Assembly (NCBI RefSeq): GCF_022809775.1
Contig: NZ_CP094380.1
Span: 2,703,501-2,767,500, forward strand
DNA from: Pseudodesulfovibrio tunisiensis
GTDB lineage: Bacteria; Desulfobacterota; Desulfovibrionia; Desulfovibrionales; Desulfovibrionaceae
DNA length: 64,000 nt
Reading direction: 5' to 3'
Both the position numbers and the translations under genes were made by a program. Positions 8,895-18,749 of this stretch are shown in pieces. Under the pieces are notes generated by a model. That model was not told the origin of the DNA, ran no database searches, and saw only the letters and a list, made by a program, of their open reading frames with translations. Within the stretch, counting starts at the first letter, position 1. Each line of letters opens with the position of its first letter.

Positions 8895-9674
8895 CTACAA
8901 AAGGTCGCCGAGGTGCACGGTGCGGCAGCTGCCGGAGGTGACGCCAAGGAGCAGTCCTGCCAGAAAGCGGAAGGCGGTTTCATTCATGAGCTGATGGTGG
9001 AGCATGATGCCCACGCGGCCTGTTTCGGACGCATTCACGAAATCCTGTTCCAGAGCGTAGCGAGCCTGAACCGGGTCGATTTCCCGCCGGGTGTGCAGGT
9101 CCACGTTCACGGACAGGTCGGGCAGGGACGGCGGGGTGGGAATTTTCTCGTTTTCGCCGGAGGAGCGGGAGACCGCGATATAGCCGAGGTCGGCCAGGGC
9201 CTGTCCGGTTTCCGGGTCGATCCGGTTCCACGGCGGGGTGAAGAAGGGCTGGAAGTCGTCGCCCATGATGGCGGAGAGCTTGTCGCGTCCGGCCTTGATG
9301 TCCGCGATCTTGTCGGCCAGAGGGCGGTCGCTGCCGAATTCGCAGCTCTTGCCATCCTTCTGATGGTTTTCATGTGCCCAGCCGTGCTGATGCCAGCACC
9401 AGAGGTCCCAGTCGCCGGTCCAGCCGCGCAGGGTTTTCCAGCTTTTCTCGTCCAGCCAGGAGGGCACCACGGCCAGACACAGGGGCGCGAAGTATTCGCG
9501 AAAGGTTTCGATCATGCGGTGGCAGTTGTCGTCCGGAACCCCGATGTCGTCGGCGCGGAAGAAGACGACCACGCCGGAAGGCAGGCTCTGGCCCAGGGAC
9601 ATGCCCCAGGCTTCCATGTTGATGGACGGATCGGACCACACAGCGGAAATATTGGGTTTGTTGTTCATAGTCAC
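8895..9674 (-). CDS. Polysaccharide-deacetylase-like protein
   Basis: A 257-259 residue protein with the fold pattern of the NodB/polysaccharide deacetylase group: VVFFRADDIGVPDDN (about residues 35-49) supplies the Asp-Asp pair, WCWHQHGWAH (about 90-99) the His ligands, and FFTPPWNRID (about 145-154) the third motif. These enzymes remove N- or O-acyl groups from glycans using a metal. No signal peptide is visible, so it may act in the cytoplasm. GTG at 9674 and ATG at 9668 are both possible starts; neither has a good ribosome site, and the gene begins two bases after the dapF stop, so translation is probably coupled to dapF. Confidence 0.8.
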   Translation of the reverse strand: MTMNNKPNISAVWSDPSINMEAWGMSLGQSLPSGVVVFFRADDIGVPDDNCHRMIETFREYFAPLCLAVVPSWLDEKSWKTLRGWTGDWDLWCWHQHGWAHENHQKDGKSCEFGSDRPLADKIADIKAGRDKLSAIMGDDFQPFFTPPWNRIDPETGQALADLGYIAVSRSSGENEKIPTPPSLPDLSVNVDLHTRREIDPVQARYALEQDFVNASETGRVGIMLHHQLMNETAFRFLAGLLLGVTSGSCRTVHLGDLL

Positions 9675-9675
9675 T

Positions 9676-10534
9676 TTATGAGCGGGCCAGGCCCAGGGGT
9701 TCGAGGTAGAGTTCGCCTTTGAACGTCAGTTCGGCGGCGCCTTGCAGAAAAACGTTGCCTTGTTCCAGAGATACGGTGAGCACTTCGCCGCCGGTCGTGG
9801 TGAGCCGGGCCGTTTCGTGTGTCAGACCGAGGCGGTTGGCCAGAAACTGGGTGGCCGCCGCGCCCGTGCCGCACGCGTATGTTTCCGCTTCCACGCCGCG
9901 TTCGTAGGTGCGCAGCAGCAGAGGTTTTCTCGTCCACGGCCTGGGCGAAGTTCACATTGGTTCCGGCCGGGGAGAAGTGATCGTGGTAGCGGATTTTCGG
10001 ACCGAGGTCCATAATGTCCACGGCCTGCACGTCGTCCACGAAGATCACGGCATGGGGAACGCCGGTGTCCGCGAAATGTACGGTCAGGGGCTTGCCGTCA
10101 ACGTTCAGGGAGATGTTCGTGTCGATGTCTTTCGGGGGGGTGAGCTGGACCTTGGCCTGTCCTGCGTCCGGGCCGTCCAGTATGACGCGGGCATGAATCG
10201 GGCCTGCGTCGGTGCCGAAAACATGCTGTGCCGGGGCCAGCCCGATGGCATGGGCCAGACGTGCGGCACAGCGCGAGGCATTGCCGCACATTTCGGCGCG
10301 GCTGCCGTCGCTGTTGTAGAAATGCCAGCGGAAGTCGAGGCCGCTGTCCTTGGGCGTCTCTTCCAGAAAGAAGACGCCGTCCGCGTGGATTCCGAAGGCC
10401 CGTGCGCAGAGTTTGCGGGCCCAGAGGCTCATGTCCTCCCGGGGAATTTCGGCCTCGCGGTTGTCGATGACGACGAAGTCGTTGCCGCATCCCTGCATCT
10501 TGTAGAAGGGGATGCTCCTGCCGAATATGCTCAT
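9676..10534 (-). pseudogene. dapF: dapF, diaminopimelate epimerase, interrupted by one frameshift
   Basis: DapF converts LL- to meso-diaminopimelate for lysine and peptidoglycan synthesis. The N-terminal part is intact from ATG 10534 (GGAG upstream): KMQGCGNDFVVIDNRE, and the first catalytic Cys in EMCGNASR. After ANFAQAVDEK-like residues, near 9913-9928, the frame is lost by one base; the next frame continues LLLRTYERG and EAETYACGTGAAA with the second catalytic Cys, and ends at 9676. Removing one base from the AAAA run (TTTT at 9925-9928 on the plus strand) restores a normal protein of about 285 residues. As the enzyme is normally essential, a sequence error or a rare +1 shift is as likely as real loss. 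Confidence 0.85.
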
Positions 10535-10775
10535 GGAGTCACTCCGATGTCTTGCATGCGCCAAAAAGCCGCACGTCCGGGTCCGGCCGTGCGATGGTGA
10601 CGCCCCGTCCACGGAATCCTTGTTGGAAACCGTGCCGTTGTCAAGTTGCACATGCAATTGTGGACCGGGCAGGGGTGGTTTCCTTTGTCCCGGAATCGGA
10701 AAAGAACGCGCTTGACCTGCGGCCTGTTCCGGCTGAAGTTGTGTTTCCATTGCAAGCCATCCAAAAGGAAGAAAC

Positions 10776-12908
10776 GTGACCCAGACGCATATTTCCATGA
10801 TATCCAGGGAACTTTCCCGCCCCGCCGGACAGGTGGGGGCCGTTGTCGACCTGATCCGCGAGGGCGCAACAGTCCCGTTCATCGCGCGCTATCGAAAGGA
10901 AGCCACCGGAGCCATGGACGAAGTGGCCGTGGCTGCCGTGCGCGACAGGCTGGAGCAGCTCGAGGAGCTGGACAAGCGGCGCGCCGCGATTCTTTCCTCG
11001 CTGGAGGAGCGCGGCCTGCTTACCGGCGAGTTGCGCGCTCAGGTGGAAAAGGCCCGGGACAAGGCCGGACTGGAGGACGTGTACCTGCCGTATCGTCCCA
11101 AGCGCCGGACCCGGGCGACCATGGCCCGGGAGCGCGGGCTGGAGCCGTTGGCCGATGCGATCTTTTCCGGTCAGGACAAGGATGCGGGCAGGCTGGCCCG
11201 GGATTTCGTGAATCCGGAAAGGGATGTGCCGGACGTGGCTGCCGCATTGGCCGGAGCGCGGGACATCGTTGCCGAGCGCGTGAGCGAGAATGCAAAGGCC
11301 CGGGCCGCCATGCGCGTGCTGTTCGTCAAGCGCGGTGCGTTCGTGTCCAGAGTTGCCAAGGGCAGGGAAGAGGAGGGCGCGACCTATCGCGACTGGTTCG
11401 ACTGGTCCGAGCCGCTCAGGTCCGTGCCCGGGCATCGGGTGCTGGCCATGTTTCGGGGCGAGCGCGAAGGCATGCTTTCCCTGAGTCTGCGTCCGCCGGT
11501 GGATGAAGCCGTGGGTCTGCTCCAGGGCGGTGTGGTTCGGGGCCGGGGATCGGCTGCCGAACAGGTGGGCATGGCCGTGGAGGACGGGTACAAGCGGCTC
11601 ATGGGCCCTTCACTGGAAAACGAGGTGCGCGCCGAGATCAAGCTCAGGGCTGATGCCGAGGCCATCCGGGTTTTTGCCGCGAATCTCCGGGAACTGCTGC
11701 TGGCCGCGCCGCTCGGGCAGAAGCGGATACTGGCGCTTGATCCGGGCTTTCGAACCGGCGCCAAACTGGCCGTGCTGGATGCGCAGGGCGCGCTGGTGCA
11801 TCACACGACGATTTTTCCCACCGGGTCCAAGGGGCAGCAGGAAAAGGCCGCGTCCACTTTGCGAGACCTGTGCGCAAGATTCCGCGTGGAGGCCGTGGCC
11901 GTGGGCAACGGCACTGCGGGTCGGGAAACCGAGGCCTTTGTGCGCAGTCTGAATCCGGGCGTGCCCGTGGTGCTGGTCAACGAGTCGGGCGCGTCCGTGT
12001 ATTCCGCTTCGGAAGTGGCGCGCCGGGAATTTCCCGACCTTGATCTCACGGTGCGCGGCGCAGTGAGCATCGGCCGTCGCCTCATGGACCCGCTGGCCGA
12101 ACTGGTCAAGATCGAGCCCAAGTCCATTGGCGTGGGGCAGTATCAGCACGACGTGGACCAGACCGCCCTGAAAAAGGCGCTGGACGACGTGGTGTCCACC
12201 TGCGTGAACCGGGTGGGCGTGGACCTGAACACGGCCAGCGCCGAGCTGCTGGCCTACGTGTCCGGTCTCGGCCCGGTTCTGGGCCGGAACATCGTGGCGT
12301 ATCGCGAGGAGAACGGCCCGTTCGCCACGCGCAGACAGTTGCTCAAGGTGCCGAGGCTCGGGCCCAAGGCGTTCGAGCAGTGCGCGGGATTTCTGCGTGT
12401 GCGCGGAAAGAACCCGCTGGACGCGAGCGGCGTGCACCCGGAGCGGTACAAGCTGGTGGAGTGCATGGCCTCGGATGCGGGCTGCACGGTCGCCGAGCTT
12501 GTGGCAGATGCCGATGCCCGGAAGCGGGTGCGGATCGAGGACTATGTTTCGGATGACGTGGGACTGCCCACGCTCAGGGACATCATGGAGGAGCTGGCCC
12601 GGCCCGGCCGCGATCCGCGCGCCGAGTTCAGCGCGTTTTCCTTTGCCGAGAACGTGAACGCGGTCTCCGATCTGGAGGAGGGCATGGTGCTGCCCGGCAT
12701 CGTGACCAATGTGACCCGGTTCGGGGCGTTCGTGGACGTGGGTGTGCATCAGGACGGACTGGTGCACATCAGCCAGCTTGCGGACCGGTATGTTGCCGAC
12801 CCCTCGGAAGTGGTGGCTGCCGGTCGGGAAGTGCGGGTCGAGGTGCTGGACGTGGACCGCAAGCGCAACCGCATCAGCCTGTCCATGAAGGGCGTTCCGC
12901 AGAACTAA
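10776..12908 (+). CDS. tex: Tex-family RNA-binding transcription accessory protein
   Basis: A 710-residue Tex protein. Family parts are in order: N-terminal Tex helical region, YqgF/RNase H-like domain starting at ILALDPGFRTGAKLAVLD (about residues 320-337), helix-hairpin-helix region (VDLNTASAELLAYVSGLG, about 478-495), and a C-terminal S1 RNA-binding domain (GMVLPGIVTNVTRFGAFVDVG, about 640-660). Tex proteins bind nucleic acids and influence transcription and RNA turnover. GTG at 10776 is chosen as start because AAGGAAG lies just upstream; the next ATG (10797) has none. A strong terminator follows 14 bases after the stop. Confidence 0.93.
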   Translation: MTQTHISMISRELSRPAGQVGAVVDLIREGATVPFIARYRKEATGAMDEVAVAAVRDRLEQLEELDKRRAAILSSLEERGLLTGELRAQVEKARDKAGLEDVYLPYRPKRRTRATMARERGLEPLADAIFSGQDKDAGRLARDFVNPERDVPDVAAALAGARDIVAERVSENAKARAAMRVLFVKRGAFVSRVAKGREEEGATYRDWFDWSEPLRSVPGHRVLAMFRGEREGMLSLSLRPPVDEAVGLLQGGVVRGRGSAAEQVGMAVEDGYKRLMGPSLENEVRAEIKLRADAEAIRVFAANLRELLLAAPLGQKRILALDPGFRTGAKLAVLDAQGALVHHTTIFPTGSKGQQEKAASTLRDLCARFRVEAVAVGNGTAGRETEAFVRSLNPGVPVVLVNESGASVYSASEVARREFPDLDLTVRGAVSIGRRLMDPLAELVKIEPKSIGVGQYQHDVDQTALKKALDDVVSTCVNRVGVDLNTASAELLAYVSGLGPVLGRNIVAYREENGPFATRRQLLKVPRLGPKAFEQCAGFLRVRGKNPLDASGVHPERYKLVECMASDAGCTVAELVADADARKRVRIEDYVSDDVGLPTLRDIMEELARPGRDPRAEFSAFSFAENVNAVSDLEEGMVLPGIVTNVTRFGAFVDVGVHQDGLVHISQLADRYVADPSEVVAAGREVRVEVLDVDRKRNRISLSMKGVPQN

Positions 12909-12921
12909 TACATATATGAAG

Positions 12922-12961
12922 GAAAAACCGCCGTCCGTTTTTTTCGGGCGGCGGTTTTTTC
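12922..12961. terminator. Bidirectional rho-independent terminator between tex and cytochrome c553
   Basis: A stem AAAAACCGCCG(T)CCG paired with CGG(G)CGGCGGTTTTTT has T runs on both strands, so it can end both the tex transcript and the oppositely directed cytochrome gene, whose stop is at 12977. Confidence 0.88.
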
Positions 12962-12976
12962 GTGCGTTCGCGTCGG

Positions 12977-13291
12977 CTACAGTGTGCCGATGTACTCGGA
13001 CAGCGCCTTGATCTGTTCCGGGTCCAGCTTCTTGACCTGACGGGCCATGCTTTTCTTTTTCTTGCCGCCGTAGGTCCCGTCCAGATAGCCGTTGAGCTTC
13101 TTTTCGATTTCCGCGGCACTCTGGCCCTTGAGCGCCACGCCGCCGCTGGCTCCCGAGGTCTTGGCCCCGTCCTTGCCGTGACAGTTGCCGCATTTCTTGT
13201 TGTACAAGGTGGCCGTGTCCGCATCCATTGCCAGAGCGGAGGTCACGGCGAAAACGCATATTGCCGCCAGAACAAGACACATCTTTTTCAT
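12977..13291 (-). CDS. Cytochrome c553-like periplasmic monohaem cytochrome c
   Basis: A 104-residue precursor: signal peptide of about 21 residues (MKKMCLVLAAICVFAVTSALA), haem-binding C34-x2-C37-H38, and the downstream KGQSAAEIEKKLNGYLDGTYGGKKK and SMARQVKKLDPEQIKAL, which closely follow the Desulfovibrio cytochrome c553 pattern; the Met of KKSMARQ is the likely sixth haem ligand. In Desulfovibrio this protein carries electrons in the periplasm, for instance from formate dehydrogenase or lactate oxidation to an oxidase. GAGGT lies before the ATG. It is the clearest lineage marker in the window. Confidence 0.92.
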   Translation of the reverse strand: MKKMCLVLAAICVFAVTSALAMDADTATLYNKKCGNCHGKDGAKTSGASGGVALKGQSAAEIEKKLNGYLDGTYGGKKKKSMARQVKKLDPEQIKALSEYIGTL

Positions 13292-13376
13292 CGGATACCT
13301 CGTGATTCGGTTTCGGATAAGAATCCTTCCTGTTTCCAGATTGTCATACGATACCTGCTTTGCGCAAGCCTGTGGG

Positions 13377-15314
13377 TTATTTTTCGACCTTTTCGGCCTG
13401 TTCGGGCAGGGCCTTTGTCCGGCCGTTGATCCGGAACAGGCTGATGGTGCCCTGCAATTCGTCGGAATCACCGGACAGGGTCGAAGCTGCCGAGGCCACC
13501 TTTCTGGCTGTTTCGGCGTTCTGCTGCACGGTCCGCTCCGAGTCCTGCATGGATTTGGCCACAAGGGAGACGCTCCGGTTCTGTTCCTGCGTGGCCGCGG
13601 ATATCTCCTGAATGAGTTCGGCGGTCTCCTGAATGTCCGGGACCATCTGCCTGAGCAGGGACGCGGCCTTCCGGGCAACAGCCACGCTGGACGAGGAGAG
13701 TTCGCTGATGCCTGCCGCTGCCTGACCGCTGCGTTCCGCGAGTTTGCGCACCTCGGCCGCGACCACGGCGAAGCCCTTGCCCGCCTCTCCGGCCCGCGCC
13801 GCCTCGATGGCCGCGTTCAGGGCCAGCAGGTTGGTCTGACGGGCGATGTCCTCGATGATGCCGATCTCCTCGGCGATCCTTTCCATGGCCTCCAGTGTCT
13901 GCTGCACGGCGTAGCCGCCATTTTCCGCATCCGCTGCGGCCTTCTGGGCGATTCCTCTGGTCCTGTCGGCGATTTCCGCTGTCTGGTGGATGCTTCCGGT
14001 CATCTGTTCCATGCTGGAGGAAACCTGTTCCAGTCCGGCTGCCTGCATGCTCGCTCCCTGTGCCAGAGAGTCGCTGGCCGAGGCCAGCGTGGTGCATTCC
14101 CCGGCCATGTGGTCCGAGACTTCCCGTACCTGCCGGATGGTGCCTTGCAGGTTGCGGCTCATGTCCGCCATGGCCGACATGATCAGGCCCATTTCGTCCC
14201 GGCGCTCTTCCACGTGCGATTGTCGCAGGTCGCCTTTCGCGATCCGCGCGGCCATGTCCGTGCATTTTTCGATGGGCTGCTTCACGGAGCGGTTCACCAC
14301 GAGCAGGATGATGGGAATGGGCAGGACGATGACCAGCATCATGACCAGTCCCACTATCCACATCCCGGCCGCGACCATGGCTTCCTGTTTCGCGATGTCC
14401 AGAGCAAGCACAATGGTGCCGATCTTGCGGCCCCGGTAGTCCGGGACCGGGAACGCGCCCAGTCCCTTGCCCTGTTCGATGCTCACGGTTGGGGCTTCCA
14501 TGCCCCTTGCCAGAAGGTCCGTGGCCGCAAGGGCTCTGGTCTCGGTGTTTTCCAGTCCGTATACCAGCACGTATTTTCCGTCCCTGACCGGATTGCTTTC
14601 GGCGTTCCGAAGCTTGGTGGTGATGGGAAGCAGCGAGGCGTCCATGTAGAGCAGGGTCTTCATTTTCCCGTCCTTTTCCATGGACTTGAGAATCTGGTCG
14701 AAGCCGATCAGCACCTCGACCGACCCCAGATGGGTTCCGTCCGGTGCGGTTATCGGAGCCATGCCCCGGATGGTGAATCCGCCCCGGCCCGGCTCAATGC
14801 CCTGCAAGGGCTTCCTGTCCCGGTTCACGTCGATCACGGTCTTGCGGAAGCCGGAAAGGTCGTCGGACACATCCACCCATTTCCCATTGCGTTTGGCCTG
14901 TTTCTCCCGCCACATGCGAACGAGGCTCCGGGCCGTGGGCAGGTGGAAGTGAACCTTGAAATCCGTGCCCATGGCCTCCCTGTAACCCTGCAGCACAGGA
15001 GCAAGGGACTGGCGAAGCATGTCCCGGGCCTCCTGAAGTCTGGGGTCGCTTTCATCATCCATGTTGCCGGTGTTGGCCACGTTGAACGCGGCAACGACTT
15101 CGGGCATCCGGCTGAAGAGCGAGGCCTGTTCCAGTGCATTCTTCGACATCTCGGTCATGGCCTGACGCGTGTCTGCGACACTGCCTTCCATGATCAGGGA
15201 GACAAAGGATTGCTTCAGTTTGTCGAACTGGCTGTTCAAACTGGAAAAGCCGATGCCGATCATGACGATGGCGATCGCCAGCAGCGGGAGGAGTATCTTG
15301 GCTCGAATTCCCAT
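13377..15314 (-). CDS. Methyl-accepting chemotaxis protein with periplasmic sensor domain
   Basis: A 645-residue chemoreceptor. TM1 is at about residues 7-25, a periplasmic double-Cache-like or related ligand domain fills about 30-310, TM2 is around 312-338 ([20 protein letters not shown]), then a HAMP linker and a cytoplasmic signalling domain. The conserved tip ([18 protein letters not shown] then [16 protein letters not shown]) lies at about 490-525, where CheA and CheW bind. The ligand is unknown; a phrase [24 protein letters not shown] in the sensor resembles Cache domains of deltaproteobacterial receptors. AGGAG precedes the ATG by six bases. No CheA/CheW genes are nearby, so it uses a remote chemotaxis cluster. 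Confidence 0.92.
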   Translation of the reverse strand: MGIRAKILLPLLAIAIVMIGIGFSSLNSQFDKLKQSFVSLIMEGSVADTRQAMTEMSKNALEQASLFSRMPEVVAAFNVANTGNMDDESDPRLQEARDMLRQSLAPVLQGYREAMGTDFKVHFHLPTARSLVRMWREKQAKRNGKWVDVSDDLSGFRKTVIDVNRDRKPLQGIEPGRGGFTIRGMAPITAPDGTHLGSVEVLIGFDQILKSMEKDGKMKTLLYMDASLLPITTKLRNAESNPVRDGKYVLVYGLENTETRALAATDLLARGMEAPTVSIEQGKGLGAFPVPDYRGRKIGTIVLALDIAKQEAMVAAGMWIVGLVMMLVIVLPIPIILLVVNRSVKQPIEKCTDMAARIAKGDLRQSHVEERRDEMGLIMSAMADMSRNLQGTIRQVREVSDHMAGECTTLASASDSLAQGASMQAAGLEQVSSSMEQMTGSIHQTAEIADRTRGIAQKAAADAENGGYAVQQTLEAMERIAEEIGIIEDIARQTNLLALNAAIEAARAGEAGKGFAVVAAEVRKLAERSGQAAAGISELSSSSVAVARKAASLLRQMVPDIQETAELIQEISAATQEQNRSVSLVAKSMQDSERTVQQNAETARKVASAASTLSGDSDELQGTISLFRINGRTKALPEQAEKVEK

Positions 15315-15400
15315 GGCAGACTCCTTTTGGGGCTATGGTCCACGGTTTCCGGAAGGAAAACCGGATTGACAATTATAGGAGGGGGCACACTGCCCGATGG

Positions 15401-16912
15401 CTAGCGGTGCTCGCGGACGCGTTCGGCATCGTTCAGGACATGGTCGAGCAGTTTTCTGGACATGTCGCCATAGACGCGGATCGCCCCGGTATCCAGGGGG
15501 ATGTCCACTCGTTGCATGAGCAGTCGATCTCCGTGGTCGTGGATGTGGGGCATGACCCCGGCAAAGGAGAATCCGAGGTCCTCGCATGCGTCCGCGATCG
15601 CAGGACAGCCCGGGGTAGAGGCGGGCAGGAACGCATAGACCGCGTCCAGCCGCTTGCGTTGGCATTCGCGTGAGGCCTTGGTCAGCTCGGCAACGGTTTC
15701 CGGGCCGATGGAACGGACCACGATGAATGCTGCATTCAGCTCTTCGGGCAGGGGAATGATCAGGACGTCCGAGTGTCCGGACTTCGGAATCCCGTTTGTT
15801 TCTCCAAATGTTCTGGGGAGTTCCAGCCATTCGTGGATTTCCCGGACCATGTCCTGATGCCGTTGCGGAATGTAGACCGTGGCCGGGGTCCGGTCGAATG
15901 CATGGTAGTGGCTCATGACCGACCCTTTTTCCTGTTGCGTCGTGGCCAGTTCCCGGGCCTGAAGTCCGGACGCGGCAATGCCCATGAGCAGATTGCACGG
16001 CCGGGAGCCGAAGTATTCCTGCATGGCCTTCTGGGAAAAGGTGTGCGTGGTGACCGAGCAGTCGAACACGCCTGCGTCTCCGTTGTCCCGGGCCAGTGCG
16101 AACGCGACCTTGGCCATGCTGTTGGACAGTCCGGGGCAGCGATAGCCCGGATCGAGGAACGCAAGGCCGAGTTCCGGCACGCGTACTTCCGGATCGTGAT
16201 ACTTGAGGCCGACATGGCCCACCATGTTGCCACTTTTCGGGTCCACGGCCACGATGGACTTGAATTCTCCGCTGCGCACCTTTTCGGTCAGGGCGTCCGG
16301 ATCGTACAGGAATGCCTCCTGCGTGAATCCGTAGCATCGCCATGCCAGTCGGCAGACTTCGGCCAGCTCCGGGATCGTGGCGGGCCTGATGTCCGCGTTG
16401 CGCACGGTGGGCCGCTGTTTTCGTCTGTCGGGTCGTTTCCGCGGAATCAGTCCCGGCGGAATGCTGCCGTAGGCGAGTTTTTTGGTCAGCCGGGTTTCCT
16501 TGCCCTCGCGTCCGTGCACGAAGAGTTCGACCGAGTCCACGCCCTGATGCATGAGCAGCATGCCTAGACCGGGCTGGTTCATGCCTTCGGGCGTGTCCGG
16601 CGTGTAGCGTTCGGCTCGGCTCAGGTCGAAGGGGATGCCCCTTTCGCGCAGGGAAACCACCAGACTGCCGTCCTGCACGGAAAATTCGAGATGGATGCGC
16701 TCTTCCTGATCCACGGGGCCGGAAAAGTGCTCCACGGCATTGCAGAATGCCTCGTCCACTGCGACCTTGAGTCCGAATCCTGCCTTTGGGGCCAGTCCGA
16801 GCAGGGCCGCAACCTGTTCGGCGCAGGCCACGGCCGAGCGAACCATGAGTTTGCTGACCGGGAGAGTGAGTCTGGCGAGGAAGAGGTGTTCGTGTTCGGA
16901 CGAATGGGGCAC
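15401..16912 (-). CDS. RsbW-like ATPase domain fused to a GNAT-like acetyltransferase domain
   Basis: A 503-residue two-part protein. Residues about 10-150 form a GHKL ATP-binding domain of the anti-sigma RsbW/HATPase_c2 type: AVDEAFCNAVEHF is the N box and GLGMLLMHQGVDSVEL the G box. Residues about 175-330 look like a GNAT domain (IRPATIPELAEVCRLAW; IVAVDPKSGNMVGHVGLKY), followed by a second GNAT-like or unknown region to the end. RsbW proteins phosphorylate or bind anti-anti-sigma factors, so this may be a partner-switch regulator that also acylates a target. No anti-anti-sigma gene is adjacent. Start is GTG 16912, supported by AGGAG eight bases upstream. It lies upstream of the chemoreceptor gene with an 86-base gap. 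Confidence 0.75.
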   Translation of the reverse strand: MPHSSEHEHLFLARLTLPVSKLMVRSAVACAEQVAALLGLAPKAGFGLKVAVDEAFCNAVEHFSGPVDQEERIHLEFSVQDGSLVVSLRERGIPFDLSRAERYTPDTPEGMNQPGLGMLLMHQGVDSVELFVHGREGKETRLTKKLAYGSIPPGLIPRKRPDRRKQRPTVRNADIRPATIPELAEVCRLAWRCYGFTQEAFLYDPDALTEKVRSGEFKSIVAVDPKSGNMVGHVGLKYHDPEVRVPELGLAFLDPGYRCPGLSNSMAKVAFALARDNGDAGVFDCSVTTHTFSQKAMQEYFGSRPCNLLMGIAASGLQARELATTQQEKGSVMSHYHAFDRTPATVYIPQRHQDMVREIHEWLELPRTFGETNGIPKSGHSDVLIIPLPEELNAAFIVVRSIGPETVAELTKASRECQRKRLDAVYAFLPASTPGCPAIADACEDLGFSFAGVMPHIHDHGDRLLMQRVDIPLDTGAIRVYGDMSRKLLDHVLNDAERVREHR

Positions 16913-17125
16913 GGGCGCTTCTCCTTATTCACTACGCTGAAAGTGGGATTTACTGCATGGTATCGCTTCACGTATAGGCTTGCCGCGTTTTGGTCAATGC
17001 CTTGCGCCATCATTGCCTCTCGACACCAGACAAAAGCAAAGTGCAATGAATATTTGCAGTGTTCCCGGTCAGGCTGTACAAGAATCCCTGTATTCGCGTT
17101 CAACATTCATCCGGTGCTGTCTCTC

Positions 17126-18667
17126 ATGCTCGCAAACGTCTCCAGTTCAGCCCTCATGGGCATCGATGCCTTCAAGGTGCAACTCGAAGTGGATTTTTCC
17201 CGGTCCGGCCTGCCCGCCTTCACCATGGTCGGTCTGCCGGACGGCGCAGTGCGCGAGGCCAAGGAACGGGTCTTTTCCGCGCTCCGCAATTCCGGGTACA
17301 AGCTGCCACCCGCACGGGTGACCGTGAATTTGGCCCCGGCCGACGTGCGCAAGGAGGGCTCGGGATATGACCTGCCGCTGGCCGTGGCACTGCTCGGAGC
17401 TGTGGGCATGCTCCCGCCCGAGGCGCTGGAAGGGTGGTTCATGGCCGGGGAATTGTCCCTGACAGGCGAGTGCAAGGGCGTGCCCGGCATGCTGCCTCTG
17501 GCGGTCACGGCCCGGGCCGCGCAGGCAAAGGGGCTGATCGTGGCCCGGGAAAACGCGGCCGAGGCTTCGGTGGTGCAGGGGCTTCAGGTCATCCCGGCGG
17601 ACAATCTCGGTCAGGTGGCGCGTTTTCTGCTCGGCGAGGAGGAAATCAGGCCCGAGCAGGTGGACATCGATACGCTCTGGGCCGAACGCCAGACCTTTCT
17701 GCTGGATTTCGCCGAGGTCAAGGGACAGGAACATGCCAAGCGTGCCATCGAGATCGCTGCGGCCGGCAATCACAACATCCTGTTTCTCGGGCCCCCGGGC
17801 AGTGGCAAGACCATGCTGGCCCAGCGCATTCCCACGGTGCTGCCGCCTCTGGAATTCGACGAGGCCCTTGAGGTAACCAAGATATATTCCGTGGCCGGAC
17901 TGCTGCCCGAGGATCGCGCCCTCATGGTCACTCGGCCGTTCCGCACTCCGCATCACACCATTTCCGACGTGGGCATTGCCGGGGGAGGGCGGTATCCCCG
18001 GCCCGGCGAAGCCTCGCTGGCACACAGGGGCGTGCTGTTTCTGGACGAGATGCCCGAGTTCAAGCGCAATGCCCTTGAGGTGCTGCGCCAGCCTCTCGAA
18101 GATGGTCGGGTGTCCATTTCCCGCTCCATGGTCTCCCTTGCCTATCCAGCGGACTTCATGCTTGTGGCCGCCATGAATCCCTGTCCGTGCGGCTATCTCA
18201 CGGACGTCCGCCATCCCTGCACCTGCACGCCGCTGGCCATCCAGCGGTACCGCACGCGCATTTCCGGTCCGCTCATGGATCGCATCGACCTGCATGTGGA
18301 CGTGCCTGCCGTGCCCTACGAGGATTTGCGCCGCACCGGCCACGGGCTGGATTCCGCCACAATGCGCGAGCACATCCTTGCGGCCCGGGAAATCCAGACC
18401 CGCCGCTATGCCGATCTGCCGTTGCGCACCAATGCGGACCTGACCGGATCATCGCTGGAGCGTTTCTGTCCCATCGGGGACAAGGGCGGTGAATTCCTGC
18501 GTCAGGCCGTGGAATCCCTCGGCCTGTCCGCCCGGGCCTACACCCGGGTTCTGCGCATTGCCCGGACCATCGCGGACCTGGAGCCTGCGGCCGACATCAC
18601 TGTGGACCACCTTGCCGAGGCCGTGATGTACCGCACCATGGACCGTGGCGGCGACCCCGTGGGGTAG
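17126..18667 (+). CDS. YifB/ComM-family magnesium-chelatase-like AAA ATPase
   Basis: A 513-residue protein, the usual size of YifB/ComM. The N-terminal ChlI-like Lon-protease-fold domain (GLPDGAVREAKERVFSALRNSG) is followed by an AAA+ core with Walker A GPPGSGKT at residues 222-229, Walker B GVLFLDEMPEF, and the C-terminal cysteine-rich ATPase lid (MNPCPCGYLTDVRHPCTCTP). ComM acts as a branch-migration helicase in natural transformation; in this lineage the role is only inferred. The open frame runs further upstream, but ATG 17126 fits the family N terminus (MLANVSSSALMGIDA). It is transcribed away from the ATPase-GNAT gene. Confidence 0.92.
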   Translation: MLANVSSSALMGIDAFKVQLEVDFSRSGLPAFTMVGLPDGAVREAKERVFSALRNSGYKLPPARVTVNLAPADVRKEGSGYDLPLAVALLGAVGMLPPEALEGWFMAGELSLTGECKGVPGMLPLAVTARAAQAKGLIVARENAAEASVVQGLQVIPADNLGQVARFLLGEEEIRPEQVDIDTLWAERQTFLLDFAEVKGQEHAKRAIEIAAAGNHNILFLGPPGSGKTMLAQRIPTVLPPLEFDEALEVTKIYSVAGLLPEDRALMVTRPFRTPHHTISDVGIAGGGRYPRPGEASLAHRGVLFLDEMPEFKRNALEVLRQPLEDGRVSISRSMVSLAYPADFMLVAAMNPCPCGYLTDVRHPCTCTPLAIQRYRTRISGPLMDRIDLHVDVPAVPYEDLRRTGHGLDSATMREHILAAREIQTRRYADLPLRTNADLTGSSLERFCPIGDKGGEFLRQAVESLGLSARAYTRVLRIARTIADLEPAADITVDHLAEAVMYRTMDRGGDPVG

Positions 18668-18749
18668 GGCGTTTTTTCCCCTTTCATCGGCAATCCTTTC
18701 ATGGTCTCCAGAATCGGTGTATGGTGGTACCAATCCGAGGAGGCCCGGC

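Noticed and set aside
11610..13280. A 556-codon minus-strand frame overlapping tex and the cytochrome gene
   Set aside because: tex on the plus strand and the cytochrome in another frame explain the sequence; the frame has no recognisable domain.
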